From Sulfitobacter litoralis (lineage in GTDB: Bacteria > Pseudomonadota > Alphaproteobacteria > Rhodobacterales > Rhodobacteraceae), in contig NZ_FNJD01000001.1 of the NCBI RefSeq assembly GCF_900103185.1, positions 62,001-126,000 on the forward strand: a stretch of 64,000 nt of DNA. Reading direction: 5' to 3'. A program made the position numbers and the translations under genes. The notes under the pieces are model-generated. The model saw nothing but the letters and a program-made list of their open reading frames with translations, did no database searches and was not told the DNA's origin. How positions within the stretch are numbered: position 1 is the stretch's first letter; each line of letters starts with the position of its first letter. Below are positions 16,631-24,394 of this stretch, in pieces.

Positions 16631-18018
16631 GAGGTGGCTATCGCGCCCAGCGCCGCGACGATATCGGGCAGTTCATCATCAGTGACAGTGCGCATATCCA
16701 ACCACAGCTTTCCGTGATGGATGCGCCCGATAATCGGTACCACCCCCCCGCGTAGCCTGTCGCCCAGCGCTTCCGGGGAAAGGGCATCACAGACCACCAC
16801 GACGCTCACACTTTCCAAGTCTTGCTGGGGCAACGATCCACCACCGACATAGGCAGCGGACGGGGTGACCGATGCTGTGACGCCATTCATAACCTCTACC
16901 GACGCCGCCAGTTTCTGCGCCCGCACCTCAACCTCCGCCAGGGGCTGCGACAGTGCTTGCAACACAGGCACCCGTGACAACGGATCATGGGGCGGCAGGT
17001 ACAGTCGCAAAGTTGCCTCAAGTGCGGCGAGGGACAGCTTGTCGATCCGCAAAGCCCGCAGCAGCGGATGCTTGCGCAACCCTGCAATAATGTCGGCTCG
17101 CCCCGCGATGATGCCCGCCTGTGGCCCGCCCAACAGCTTGTCGCCCGAGAACATGACCAGATCGACGCCCGCTTTCAAAATATCCGCCACCACTGGTTCA
17201 TCCCGCAGACCGAAGGGCGACAGGTCAATCAACACGCCGCTGCCCAGATCTTCCATCAGGATCAGGTCCCGCTCGGCTGCCAATTGCGCCAAAGCCGTGC
17301 GTGACGGAGCAGAGGTAAACCCGACGATGCGAAAATTGCTGGTATGGCTTTTCAACAGAACCGCCGTGTCCTCATCCACCGCGTCGGCATAATCGCTAAG
17401 CCTGGTTTTGTTCGTGGCGCCGACTTCTTTCAGGACTGCCCCGCTTTGAGCGATGACGTCGGGCAGGCGGAATGATCCGCCAATTTCGATCAGCTCCCCC
17501 CGCGACGCGATCACCTTGCGCCCCGACGCGGTTCCCATCAACGCCAGCACCACCGCCGCGGCGCAGTTGTTCACGATCAACGCCGCCTCTGCGCCAGTCA
17601 GCTGACAGATCAGCGCCTCGGCATGGTCATAGCGCGATCCACGCTTGCCGGTAGCAAGGTTCAGTTCAAGGTTCGACGGACGTGCACCGATGTCGCGCAT
17701 CGCTTGCAAGGCTTCGGGCGCAAGGCGGGCACGGCCAAGGTTTGTGTGAATGATGATACCCGTCGCGTTGATCACGGGACGCAGGTTCGGCTGGCGGGTT
17801 GCCTCGATCCGATCTGCAAGAGTGCGGGCAAAACCCTCGCTGGTAAAATCAGGCAGGTCGACAGCCGCGCCGCTCAGGATATCATCGCGCAGCGCGTCCA
17901 GTGTCAGCCGTAGCGCGCTGCGCACTTCCTCGTGGCTATAGGCGGCGACCACCTGGGCAATCGGTGGCTGCTGCAACAACGTGTCGATCTGTGGCAAATG
18001 TCTTAGCTGGCTGTTCAC
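16627..18018 (-). CDS. selA: L-seryl-tRNA(Sec) selenium transferase SelA
   Basis: Converts Ser-tRNA(Sec) to Sec-tRNA(Sec) with selenophosphate and PLP, as a large ring-shaped oligomer. I choose the GTG at 18018: it has GGGGGG 6 nt upstream, it aligns the N-terminal SQL-x-x-L-P-x-ID segment with E. coli SelA, and it gives 463 residues, the E. coli length. K294 in FSGDKLLGGPQ is then next to E. coli K295, the PLP lysine. An earlier in-frame GTG at 18087 would add 23 poorly conserved residues. selD, needed to make selenophosphate, is not in this window. Confidence 0.95.
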   Translation of the reverse strand: MNSQLRHLPQIDTLLQQPPIAQVVAAYSHEEVRSALRLTLDALRDDILSGAAVDLPDFTSEGFARTLADRIEATRQPNLRPVINATGIIIHTNLGRARLAPEALQAMRDIGARPSNLELNLATGKRGSRYDHAEALICQLTGAEAALIVNNCAAAVVLALMGTASGRKVIASRGELIEIGGSFRLPDVIAQSGAVLKEVGATNKTRLSDYADAVDEDTAVLLKSHTSNFRIVGFTSAPSRTALAQLAAERDLILMEDLGSGVLIDLSPFGLRDEPVVADILKAGVDLVMFSGDKLLGGPQAGIIAGRADIIAGLRKHPLLRALRIDKLSLAALEATLRLYLPPHDPLSRVPVLQALSQPLAEVEVRAQKLAASVEVMNGVTASVTPSAAYVGGGSLPQQDLESVSVVVVCDALSPEALGDRLRGGVVPIIGRIHHGKLWLDMRTVTDDELPDIVAALGAIATS

Positions 18019-18096
18019 GCGGTGCCCCCCGATGGCTGGAGGTGCAGTGTATTCACGCCCGCCCGGGGGGCAAGCGAGATCGGTCACCGCATCAGC

Positions 18097-18108
18097 GTCA
18101 CATGTGAC
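18097..18108. promoter_or_regulatory. Perfect palindrome upstream of selA
   Basis: GTCACATGTGAC is a perfect 12-bp palindrome 79 bp upstream of the chosen selA start. An AGTATGC heptamer (minus strand, 18110-18116) sits next to it. It lies between the MYG1 stop and selA, where a promoter for the sel cluster is expected, so an operator role is plausible. Confidence 0.45.
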
Positions 18109-18158
18109 AGCATACTACCACCGCCACCGGCAACCTGCAGCCCACGACGTCGCCTATG

Positions 18159-19085
18159 CTAAGCCGCCGTGGCCTCGCGCACAGCGATATCGGCCATTTT
18201 CAAGATCGCCTCACGGCTGTCGGCAACCGCGATAAAACGACCGTTGTGACAGAACTTGGCCCCCTGTACGCCGGACGCCTCTTCAAGCGCGGCGTCTTTC
18301 AGGCCCGCCCATGCGACCGGCAGATCCGCACGGTTTTCAAAGGTATCATCCCCCGACCGGATCGTCGTCAGCGTCCATTCAGACCCACGTGGGTGGATGA
18401 CAAACAGCAGGTGGTCTGCACCCGCCTTGATCACCGGCCCCCGAAACGGCATGCCCATCGGCAGGTCCAGCACATGCCCATCACCCGCAGCGTCAATCGC
18501 GGCCAATACCATCGCTTCGGCACGGAATTTGGCGGCCTTTCGGCGGATGGAGGCCTCGACAAAGGCGCGCGCAATGGGCAAGGCGGCGGCAAAGGCACGG
18601 TCGTCCACACCTTCTTCGCGGTCATCGAACACGGGCTTGAGGCTTTCCAGCAGTGCCGGCAGGGTAAGACCGGCAAACAGTGGCCCCGCCTCTGACGCAT
18701 TAACGGCACCATTGTCCAGCAGGTCGATCGGCAGGACAAACCCGCGATCAAAGCTGTCGTGAATGGCGTTTACATCCGCCTCTGGCACATCAAGCGCGCG
18801 CAGATAATCGTGCCCATAATGCGCCCAGATCAGCCCGAATGAACTGTAGGGCTGGCCGTCTTCACGCAGTGGATTGGGACGTTGGTGGTGGTCAAATATC
18901 CCTGCCTCAGCATCAAAATCGCCGCCCACATCATAGATGATGCGCCCTGCTGCGGGCGTGATCAGCGCCATCTCGCGGCTGCGCAAGATCGTTGCATCGG
19001 GGAACAGCCGTGTCAGGATGACTGACGACAATAGCTCGTCCGCATGAAAGCCGCCGGAGTGGGTCACGAGTTGGGTGATCGTCAT
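18159..19085 (-). CDS. MYG1-family metal-dependent hydrolase
   Basis: A 308-residue protein with the MYG1 (UPF0160) signatures: HSGGFHADE near residue 9 and DHHQ around residue 70, the metal-binding motifs of a DHH-like phosphoesterase fold. Eukaryotic MYG1 is a 3'-5' RNA exonuclease; the bacterial role is not settled. It lies upstream of selA on the same strand with about 140 nt between them, so cotranscription is possible but not evident. Confidence 0.87.
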   Translation of the reverse strand: MTITQLVTHSGGFHADELLSSVILTRLFPDATILRSREMALITPAAGRIIYDVGGDFDAEAGIFDHHQRPNPLREDGQPYSSFGLIWAHYGHDYLRALDVPEADVNAIHDSFDRGFVLPIDLLDNGAVNASEAGPLFAGLTLPALLESLKPVFDDREEGVDDRAFAAALPIARAFVEASIRRKAAKFRAEAMVLAAIDAAGDGHVLDLPMGMPFRGPVIKAGADHLLFVIHPRGSEWTLTTIRSGDDTFENRADLPVAWAGLKDAALEEASGVQGAKFCHNGRFIAVADSREAILKMADIAVREATAA

Positions 19086-19119
19086 GAGTTGGTACCTTTG
19101 CGCGTCTGTTCATCGATCG

Positions 19120-19154
19120 AAAAAGAAAACGGGCGACCTTGGAAGGGGCCGCCC
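19120..19154 (-). terminator. Terminator after the NDUFS4-like gene
   Basis: On the minus strand GGGCGGCC, a short loop and a complementary GGTCGCCC arm are followed by GTTTTCTTTTT. It ends the 19217-19528 gene just before MYG1. Confidence 0.6.
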
Positions 19155-19216
19155 TGTGTATTGCGTCTCGCTCACACCGCCCGCCTCGGGCCTAGCATGA
19201 GAAAAAGTAGAAAGTG

Positions 19217-19528
19217 TTAATGCGTCCAGGCCCCGCGGCGCGCTGTGGCAAAGTTTTCGCCATAGCCACCAGCGCGCACATTCGCGCGGCGCTTGTTGGG
19301 ATCTTGGACCATCGCGTCGATATTGTGGTCACGGGCGTATTCGACCGCTTCTTCCTTGGTCGCGAACTGCAAGCGCACCTGAGTTTGCGTGTCTTTCGAC
19401 GAGGTCCAGCCCATCAACGGGTCAATTTCGCGCGCGTGCTCGGGGTCAAACTCAAGCAACCAAACGCGGGTTTTGGCAGTGCCAGAGGACATGGCAGTTC
19501 GGGAAGGCTGATAAATACGCGCGCGCAT
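19217..19528 (-). CDS. ETC complex I subunit, NDUFS4-like
   Basis: A 103-residue protein of the NDUFS4 (18 kDa, AQDQ) accessory subunit family of NADH:ubiquinone oxidoreductase found in alphaproteobacteria. The diagnostic blocks are [37 protein letters not shown] and the [10 protein letters not shown] helix. The ATG at 19528 is preferred because GGAG lies 9 nt upstream and the homologous part begins there. It stabilises the N module of complex I on the cytoplasmic side. Confidence 0.9.
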   Translation of the reverse strand: MRARIYQPSRTAMSSGTAKTRVWLLEFDPEHAREIDPLMGWTSSKDTQTQVRLQFATKEEAVEYARDHNIDAMVQDPNKRRANVRAGGYGENFATARRGAWTH

Positions 19529-19619
19529 CGCTAAATCTCCGCTGTGATTGGGCGGTTTATCAGCCAAATACAGCCAAGGATCAAGGCATCACAGTGAATT
19601 GTGACAAATTCGGGTTACA

Positions 19620-19638
19620 TATGCTGCGACGCAGCATA
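19620..19638 (+). promoter_or_regulatory. PhaR-type box ahead of the phasin-like gene
   Basis: TATGCTGC-GAC-GCAGCATA has perfect 8-bp arms and contains CTGC-N3-GCAG, the site reported for the polyhydroxyalkanoate repressor PhaR in Paracoccus and Rhodobacter. It lies 31 bp upstream of the ATG at 19669. PhaR control is inferred from the motif and the phasin-like product. Confidence 0.6.
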
Positions 19639-19668
19639 AGCTGATCCCATGCAATCGGAGCACATCCC

Positions 19669-19953
19669 ATGAACCCTCTTACCCTAATGACGCTAAATAC
19701 CAACCTCGCCAAGCTGATGATCGACACCCAAGCTGTTATGACGCTTAGGCTTTTGGCGATGGCCGGTGCCCTACCACAGTCCCGCGGAGAGAACGCCCGC
19801 ATGGTCAATGAAAAGGGACCTGCCATGGCAAAAGCCTATGAGGCGGCCACCAAAGCCGCCTTTGCCGGGGGCACACCTGATCAGATTCTCTCGGCCGCGA
19901 TGGCACCGGTAAGCAAAAAGGTCAGCGCCAACCGCAAGCGCCTGACCAAATAA
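19669..19953 (+). CDS. Small alpha-helical phasin-like protein
   Basis: A 94-residue protein, all helix-forming and Ala/Met/Lys-rich, without signal peptide. Similar Rhodobacterales proteins often carry a misleading 'antifreeze protein' label. The amphipathic pattern (LMIDTQAVMTLRLLAMAG, then MAKAYEAATKAAFAG) resembles phasins that coat PHB granules. GGAG is correctly placed before the ATG, and a PhaR-type dyad lies just upstream. A granule-associated role is inferred, not demonstrated. Confidence 0.72.
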   Translation: MNPLTLMTLNTNLAKLMIDTQAVMTLRLLAMAGALPQSRGENARMVNEKGPAMAKAYEAATKAAFAGGTPDQILSAAMAPVSKKVSANRKRLTK

Positions 19954-20052
19954 GCCTGCGACGAAAGCGACATATGCGCGTCGCGCAGGGCTCCGCCCCT
20001 TGAACCCGCGCAAAAACATGACACCTTAGGGGCACCCCCAAAGGACGATGTT

Positions 20053-22269
20053 ATGGCCTACGCCCACTCTGATAGTTTGCCCGAGCGCAAAGACGCCTAT
20101 CTTGCCAACCCCGCGCCCAATGTGCGCGACCGCCCCAAACTTGAGGGCGGCAAGAAGTTCAAGCTTTCGACCGAATTTGAACCCGCAGGCGACCAGCCCA
20201 CCGCAATCAAGGAACTGTCCGAAGGGGTGCGGTCGGGCGAACGCGATCAGGTGCTGCTGGGGGCCACGGGGACGGGCAAGACGTTCACGATGGCCAAAGT
20301 GATCGAGGAAACGCAGCGCCCCGCCATCATCCTCGCGCCGAACAAGACGCTGGCGGCGCAACTTTATGGCGAATTCAAAGGGTTCTTCCCCGACAACGCG
20401 GTGGAATATTTCGTCAGCTACTACGACTACTACCAGCCCGAAGCCTATGTCGCGCGGTCTGACACCTTCATCGAGAAGGAAAGCCAGATCAACGAACAGA
20501 TCGACCGGATGCGCCACTCTGCCACGCGGGCGCTGCTGGAACGCGATGACGTGATCATCATCGCCTCTGTCTCGTGCATCTACGGTATCGGCTCTGTCGA
20601 GACCTACGGCGCGATGACACAGGATTTGAAAACCGGCAGCTCTTACGACCAGCGTCAGGTGATCGCAGACCTGATCGCGCAGGCGTATAAACGCAACGAC
20701 GCCGCCTTTCAGCGCGGCACCTTTCGTGTGCGCGGTGATAGCCTCGAAATTTTCCCCGCTCACCTTGAAGACCGCGCATGGCGTCTGTCTTTCTTTGGCG
20801 AAGAGCTGGAAAGCATCACTGAATTCGACCCTCTTACGGGCGAGAAAACCGGTAACTTCGACCAGATCCGCGTCTACGCCAACAGCCACTATGTGACGCC
20901 TAAACCAACGATGAATCAGGCGGTGATCGGCATCAAGAAAGAGCTGCGTATGCGGCTTGATCAATTGGTGGGCGAAGGCAAACTGCTGGAGGCGCAACGG
21001 CTTGAACAGCGCTGCAACTTTGACATCGAAATGCTCGAAGCCACAGGCGTGTGCAACGGGATCGAGAACTACTCGCGCTATCTGACGGGCCGCGCCCCCG
21101 GGGAGCCGCCCCCCACCCTGTTCGAATTCATCCCGGACAACGCTATTGTTTTTGCAGACGAATCTCACGTGTCGGTCCCGCAGATCGGCGGGATGTACAA
21201 GGGTGACTTTAGACGCAAGATGACGCTGGCCGAACATGGGTTCCGCCTGCCCTCTTGTATGGACAACCGTCCTTTGAAGTTCGAGGAATGGGACGCCATG
21301 CGCCCGCAATCGGTGTTCGTCTCGGCGACGCCGGCAGCATGGGAGATCGAACAAACCGGCGGTGTTTTCACCGAACAGATCATTCGCCCCACCGGCCTGA
21401 TCGACCCCAAGATCGAAATTCGCCCTGTGGAAATGCAGGTCGATGATTTGCTGGACGAGGTGCGCAAGGTCGCCGCTGATGGCTTTCGCACGCTGTGCAC
21501 CGTGCTGACCAAACGCATGGCAGAAGACCTGACAGAATACATGCACGAACAGGGCATCCGCGTGCGCTATATGCACAGCGATATCGACACGATTGAACGG
21601 ATCGAGATTCTGCGCGACTTGCGGCTCGGCGCGTTTGACGTGCTGATCGGGATCAACTTGCTGCGCGAAGGCTTGGATATTCCTGAATGTGGTCTTGTCG
21701 CAATTCTCGACGCGGATAAAGAGGGCTTCCTGCGCTCTGAAACCTCGCTGATCCAGACCATCGGTCGTGCCGCGCGGAATGCCGAAGGCCGCGTGATCAT
21801 GTACGCCGACCGCATCACCGGCTCGATGGAACGCGCCATGGGCGAAACCGACCGCCGTCGCGCCAAGCAAGTCGCCTATAACGAAGAGCACGGGATTACG
21901 CCGACCACGGTGAAAAAGAACGTCGATGACATCCTTGCCGGTCTCTATAAAGGCGATGTCGACATGAGCCGCGTCACCGCCAGGATCGACAACCCATTGG
22001 CGGGCGGCAACCTGCAAACCGTGCTCGACGGGTTGCGCACCGACATGCGCAAAGCGGCCGAGAACCTCGAATTCGAAGAAGCCGCACGTCTGCGTGACGA
22101 GGTCAAACGACTTGAAGCCGTCGATCTCGCCATCGCCGATGATCCGATGGCCCGCCAGTATGCGGTGGATAAAGCCGTTGACGACGCGCAAAAAGCATCG
22201 GGCCGGTCAACTGGTGGCCGCGGCGGAATGCGCGGCGGAAAATCCCGCTACGGTGGCAAAAAACGCTAA
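20053..22269 (+). CDS. uvrB: UvrABC system protein B
   Basis: DNA-damage-verifying helicase of nucleotide excision repair. The 738-residue protein has Walker [11 protein letters not shown] near residue 76, the beta-hairpin region [11 protein letters not shown], the DESHVS motif, the helicase motif IGRAARN, and a C-terminal UVR motif (residues about 645-680) that contacts UvrA and UvrC. AAGGA precedes the ATG. The basic, Gly-rich tail ([15 protein letters not shown]) is a common alphaproteobacterial extension. It appears monocistronic here. Confidence 0.98.
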   Translation: MAYAHSDSLPERKDAYLANPAPNVRDRPKLEGGKKFKLSTEFEPAGDQPTAIKELSEGVRSGERDQVLLGATGTGKTFTMAKVIEETQRPAIILAPNKTLAAQLYGEFKGFFPDNAVEYFVSYYDYYQPEAYVARSDTFIEKESQINEQIDRMRHSATRALLERDDVIIIASVSCIYGIGSVETYGAMTQDLKTGSSYDQRQVIADLIAQAYKRNDAAFQRGTFRVRGDSLEIFPAHLEDRAWRLSFFGEELESITEFDPLTGEKTGNFDQIRVYANSHYVTPKPTMNQAVIGIKKELRMRLDQLVGEGKLLEAQRLEQRCNFDIEMLEATGVCNGIENYSRYLTGRAPGEPPPTLFEFIPDNAIVFADESHVSVPQIGGMYKGDFRRKMTLAEHGFRLPSCMDNRPLKFEEWDAMRPQSVFVSATPAAWEIEQTGGVFTEQIIRPTGLIDPKIEIRPVEMQVDDLLDEVRKVAADGFRTLCTVLTKRMAEDLTEYMHEQGIRVRYMHSDIDTIERIEILRDLRLGAFDVLIGINLLREGLDIPECGLVAILDADKEGFLRSETSLIQTIGRAARNAEGRVIMYADRITGSMERAMGETDRRRAKQVAYNEEHGITPTTVKKNVDDILAGLYKGDVDMSRVTARIDNPLAGGNLQTVLDGLRTDMRKAAENLEFEEAARLRDEVKRLEAVDLAIADDPMARQYAVDKAVDDAQKASGRSTGGRGGMRGGKSRYGGKKR

Positions 22270-22278
22270 GAGGCGCGC

Positions 22279-22464
22279 CTAGTCTTCGACCTCGTCCGGC
22301 AATCCATCATGTTCGGTCGAGGCCATTTCCTCCAGCTCATCCTCTGACATGCTGTCGTACATATCCTTCGACGCGCCTTGCAGATCGTTCACCTTGGTCT
22401 CGCCCCGTTTTGCAGACAGGGCCGCGCCAGCGGCACGTTGCTGGGATTTTGATTGGGCTTTCAT
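22279..22464 (-). CDS. DUF3008 family small protein
   Basis: A 61-residue protein beginning with K-S-x-x-QQRAAGAALSAKRGE and containing DLQGASKDMYDSMSEDELEEMAST, the DUF3008 signature. It is highly charged, soluble and of unknown function. It converges on uvrB with a 9-bp gap. Confidence 0.88.
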   Translation of the reverse strand: MKAQSKSQQRAAGAALSAKRGETKVNDLQGASKDMYDSMSEDELEEMASTEHDGLPDEVED

Positions 22465-22630
22465 CGCTCTCTCCTTTCGGCTGGATGTAGCGGCACAACA
22501 CGTCGAACAGTCCGCAGTTCCCCGACATTATATGACGCATAATTATTTTCATGCACCCGTTGTCAGGTGATTGCTTTGCATCCGCGTCCACCCCACATTC
22601 GGAGTCTGCGCTTTATCCGGAGGATCCCAA

Positions 22631-22885
22631 ATGCGCCTGATTGCCCTTGCCACCCTGAGCCTAACTGCCCTCTCTGCCCCCGCCTTTGCCGACGAAACAA
22701 CCGGCACGATCCTGGCCTACGATCGCTTGGCCAATATCATTGTTCTGCAAGACAAATCATCGTGGACCTTAGATGCAAAAACCCTTGTGCCGTCTGATCT
22801 GATGGCAGGCGACAAGGTCACGCTCACCTTTACATCTGACGGGGACAACGGCGCGAAACCTGCGTCTAAACTCACCCGAAACTGA
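22631..22885 (+). CDS. DUF1344-like exported protein
   Basis: An 84-residue protein with a signal peptide (to about residue 20, APAFA) and a small beta domain: TGTILAYDRLANIIVLQDKS, then DLMAGDKVTLTF. This fits DUF1344, a periplasmic family of unknown function. The ATG at 22631 starts the signal peptide and has GGAGGA upstream. Confidence 0.78.
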   Translation: MRLIALATLSLTALSAPAFADETTGTILAYDRLANIIVLQDKSSWTLDAKTLVPSDLMAGDKVTLTFTSDGDNGAKPASKLTRN

Positions 22886-22899
22886 GACCAACCAGACAT

Positions 22900-22941
22900 A
22901 AAAAAAACGCCCCCTGACCAAATCAGGGGGCGTTTTTTTTT
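22900..22941. terminator. Strong bidirectional terminator
   Basis: AACGCCCCCTGA and TCAGGGGGCGTT form a perfect 12-bp stem flanked by A8 and T9 tracts, so it can terminate both the DUF1344-like gene and the convergent acidic-protein gene. Confidence 0.95.
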
Positions 22942-22961
22942 GTTGAAACTGATGAATATTA

Positions 22962-23240
22962 TCAGTCGTTCGACGGCGGTGTCACTTCAACACCGGGAAC
23001 GGTGAGAGTTTTTTCTTCGGTGGTGATTTCAACGTCAGGAACTTCAACATCAACCTCTTCTTCGGTCACGTTAACCGAACCGGTTTCAGCGTCGAATTTA
23101 GGAAGGTTCCCCCCTTCAACAGAGACGTCGACATCAGGCAGCGCGCCTTCTTCTGTCTGGTCGATATCGATGAAAAAGATTGCAAATGCGATCACCAGAA
23201 TTGCGGCGAGCCCTGCGATTACTGCTGTAGAGGTCTTCAT
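22962..23240 (-). CDS. Membrane-anchored acidic small protein
   Basis: A 92-residue protein with an N-terminal membrane anchor (residues 5-24, AVIAGLAAILVIAFAIFFID) and a very acidic exported tail rich in Val, Asp, Glu and Thr, with repeated V-x-V/P-x-V-E/D units (VDVEVPDVEI, VPGVEVTPP). AAGGA lies 6 nt before the ATG. I recognise no family. It faces away from a small PLDc_N-type membrane protein. Confidence 0.75.
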   Translation of the reverse strand: MKTSTAVIAGLAAILVIAFAIFFIDIDQTEEGALPDVDVSVEGGNLPKFDAETGSVNVTEEEVDVEVPDVEITTEEKTLTVPGVEVTPPSND

Positions 23241-23396
23241 AGTATTTCCTTCAAATTACACTGTCCCGTCAGGGCTATTGGAAGAGCAACTCGGTTGATC
23301 ACGAAATAGTTCCAATAACATTTTCGGGAACATCTATCAAAGATACGAAGTTGTGACCGCAGACAGTAATTCAGATTACAACTCAGGAGCTTTACA

Positions 23397-23582
23397 ATGG
23401 AATTCGGCATTCTCGGACTAATCATTCTGATCGCAGACATTTACGCGATCTACCAAATCTTCACCTCCGGCGCTTCGGGCCTTGCGAAAGTCCTCTGGAT
23501 TCTCGGCGTCCTGATCTTCCCCGTCGTTGGCTTTATCGTATGGCTGATTGCTGGCCCACGCGGCAGCAACGTCAAAGTCTAA
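23397..23582 (+). CDS. PLDc_N-type small membrane protein
   Basis: A 61-residue protein with two membrane helices (about 5-22 and 31-53) joined by a short loop. The VLWILGVLIFPVVGFIVWLIAGPR part matches the phospholipase-D N-terminal (PLDc_N) module that also occurs alone. AGGAG precedes the ATG. No catalytic HKD motif is present, so it is not a phospholipase. Confidence 0.85.
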   Translation: MEFGILGLIILIADIYAIYQIFTSGASGLAKVLWILGVLIFPVVGFIVWLIAGPRGSNVKV

Positions 23583-23604
23583 CCGGCCCTGCATGATCTA
23601 ACGA

Positions 23605-23636
23605 AAAGGCCCGCAGCAATGCTGCGGGCCTTTTTG
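23605..23636 (+). terminator. Terminator after the PLDc_N-type gene
   Basis: AAGGCCCGCAGC and GCTGCGGGCCTT flank a short AAT loop and run into a T-tract. This is a strong intrinsic terminator. Confidence 0.93.
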
Positions 23637-23722
23637 CATGCCCTCGTCACCGCATCCCTGCCCTCAGCTATAAGTAATTTATTAAGCATGAAGCGCCAAG
23701 CTGCCCGCCGAAAGGGTACCCG

Positions 23723-24394
23723 ATGCGCTTATGGTCAATCCTCCTTATCCTCCTGACGGCCCCAGTCCCCGCCTACAGCGGCGCTTGGTTGCGCGAAAAA
23801 GGCAAAGGTTTCAGCTCAAACACTGTCAGTGTCACGCAAAATTATGACATCTCGGAAAGCACGTTCCTCGAATACGGCGTGCGCGATGATCTCACCCTCG
23901 GGGCAGAGGTCAGTTTTCTCGCCAGCTCTTATGGGCTGCAATCGGGGTCCGCCACGTTATTCTTACGCCGCCCGTTGGGCCGACAGGGTCGGCCAAACGT
24001 TTGGTCCGCTGAACTGGGCATCGGCGCGGCGTGGGTGGGGGATGTGGTCACGCCGAATGTAAAAGCGGGGCTGTCATGGGGCCGCGGCTTCACGCTCGCG
24101 GAGAAAAACGGCTGGATCACCATCGACAGTTCGCTTTCGTGGGACGTGTACCTTCAAGAGCATCTCGCCAAAGTGGACAGTACCGCCGGGATCAACCTTG
24201 GCGAAAGGTTTTCAGGGATGCTGCAAATCTTCCACGCGTCGACCTCCACCACCACCGCCACCTCTATCGCGCCCTCCATCATTGTACGTCCGATCAAAAG
24301 CCGCCCTGATATTCGCCTTCAAATCGGGGCCGAAACGCTGATCACCGACAGTTCCAACCCCGCGCTAAAACTATCGATCTGGCGCGAATTCTAG
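23723..24394 (+). CDS. Secreted or outer-membrane beta-barrel-like protein, unknown function
   Basis: A 223-residue protein with an N-terminal signal (to about residue 19, APVPAYS). The rest alternates polar and hydrophobic residues in short strands, ends in an aromatic residue (LSIWREF), and so looks like a small outer-membrane barrel. I recognise no named family. Its TAG stop overlaps the stop of the convergent beta-helix gene within CTAG. Confidence 0.72.
   Translation: MRLWSILLILLTAPVPAYSGAWLREKGKGFSSNTVSVTQNYDISESTFLEYGVRDDLTLGAEVSFLASSYGLQSGSATLFLRRPLGRQGRPNVWSAELGIGAAWVGDVVTPNVKAGLSWGRGFTLAEKNGWITIDSSLSWDVYLQEHLAKVDSTAGINLGERFSGMLQIFHASTSTTTATSIAPSIIVRPIKSRPDIRLQIGAETLITDSSNPALKLSIWREF

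Noticed and set aside
18019-18087. Upstream GTG (18087) as the selA start
   Set aside because: It adds 23 residues without similarity to SelA and lacks a ribosome site; the GTG at 18018 gives the E. coli length and alignment.
20026-22191. A 721-residue minus-strand frame
   Set aside because: It is a shadow of uvrB with no recognisable domain or ribosome site.
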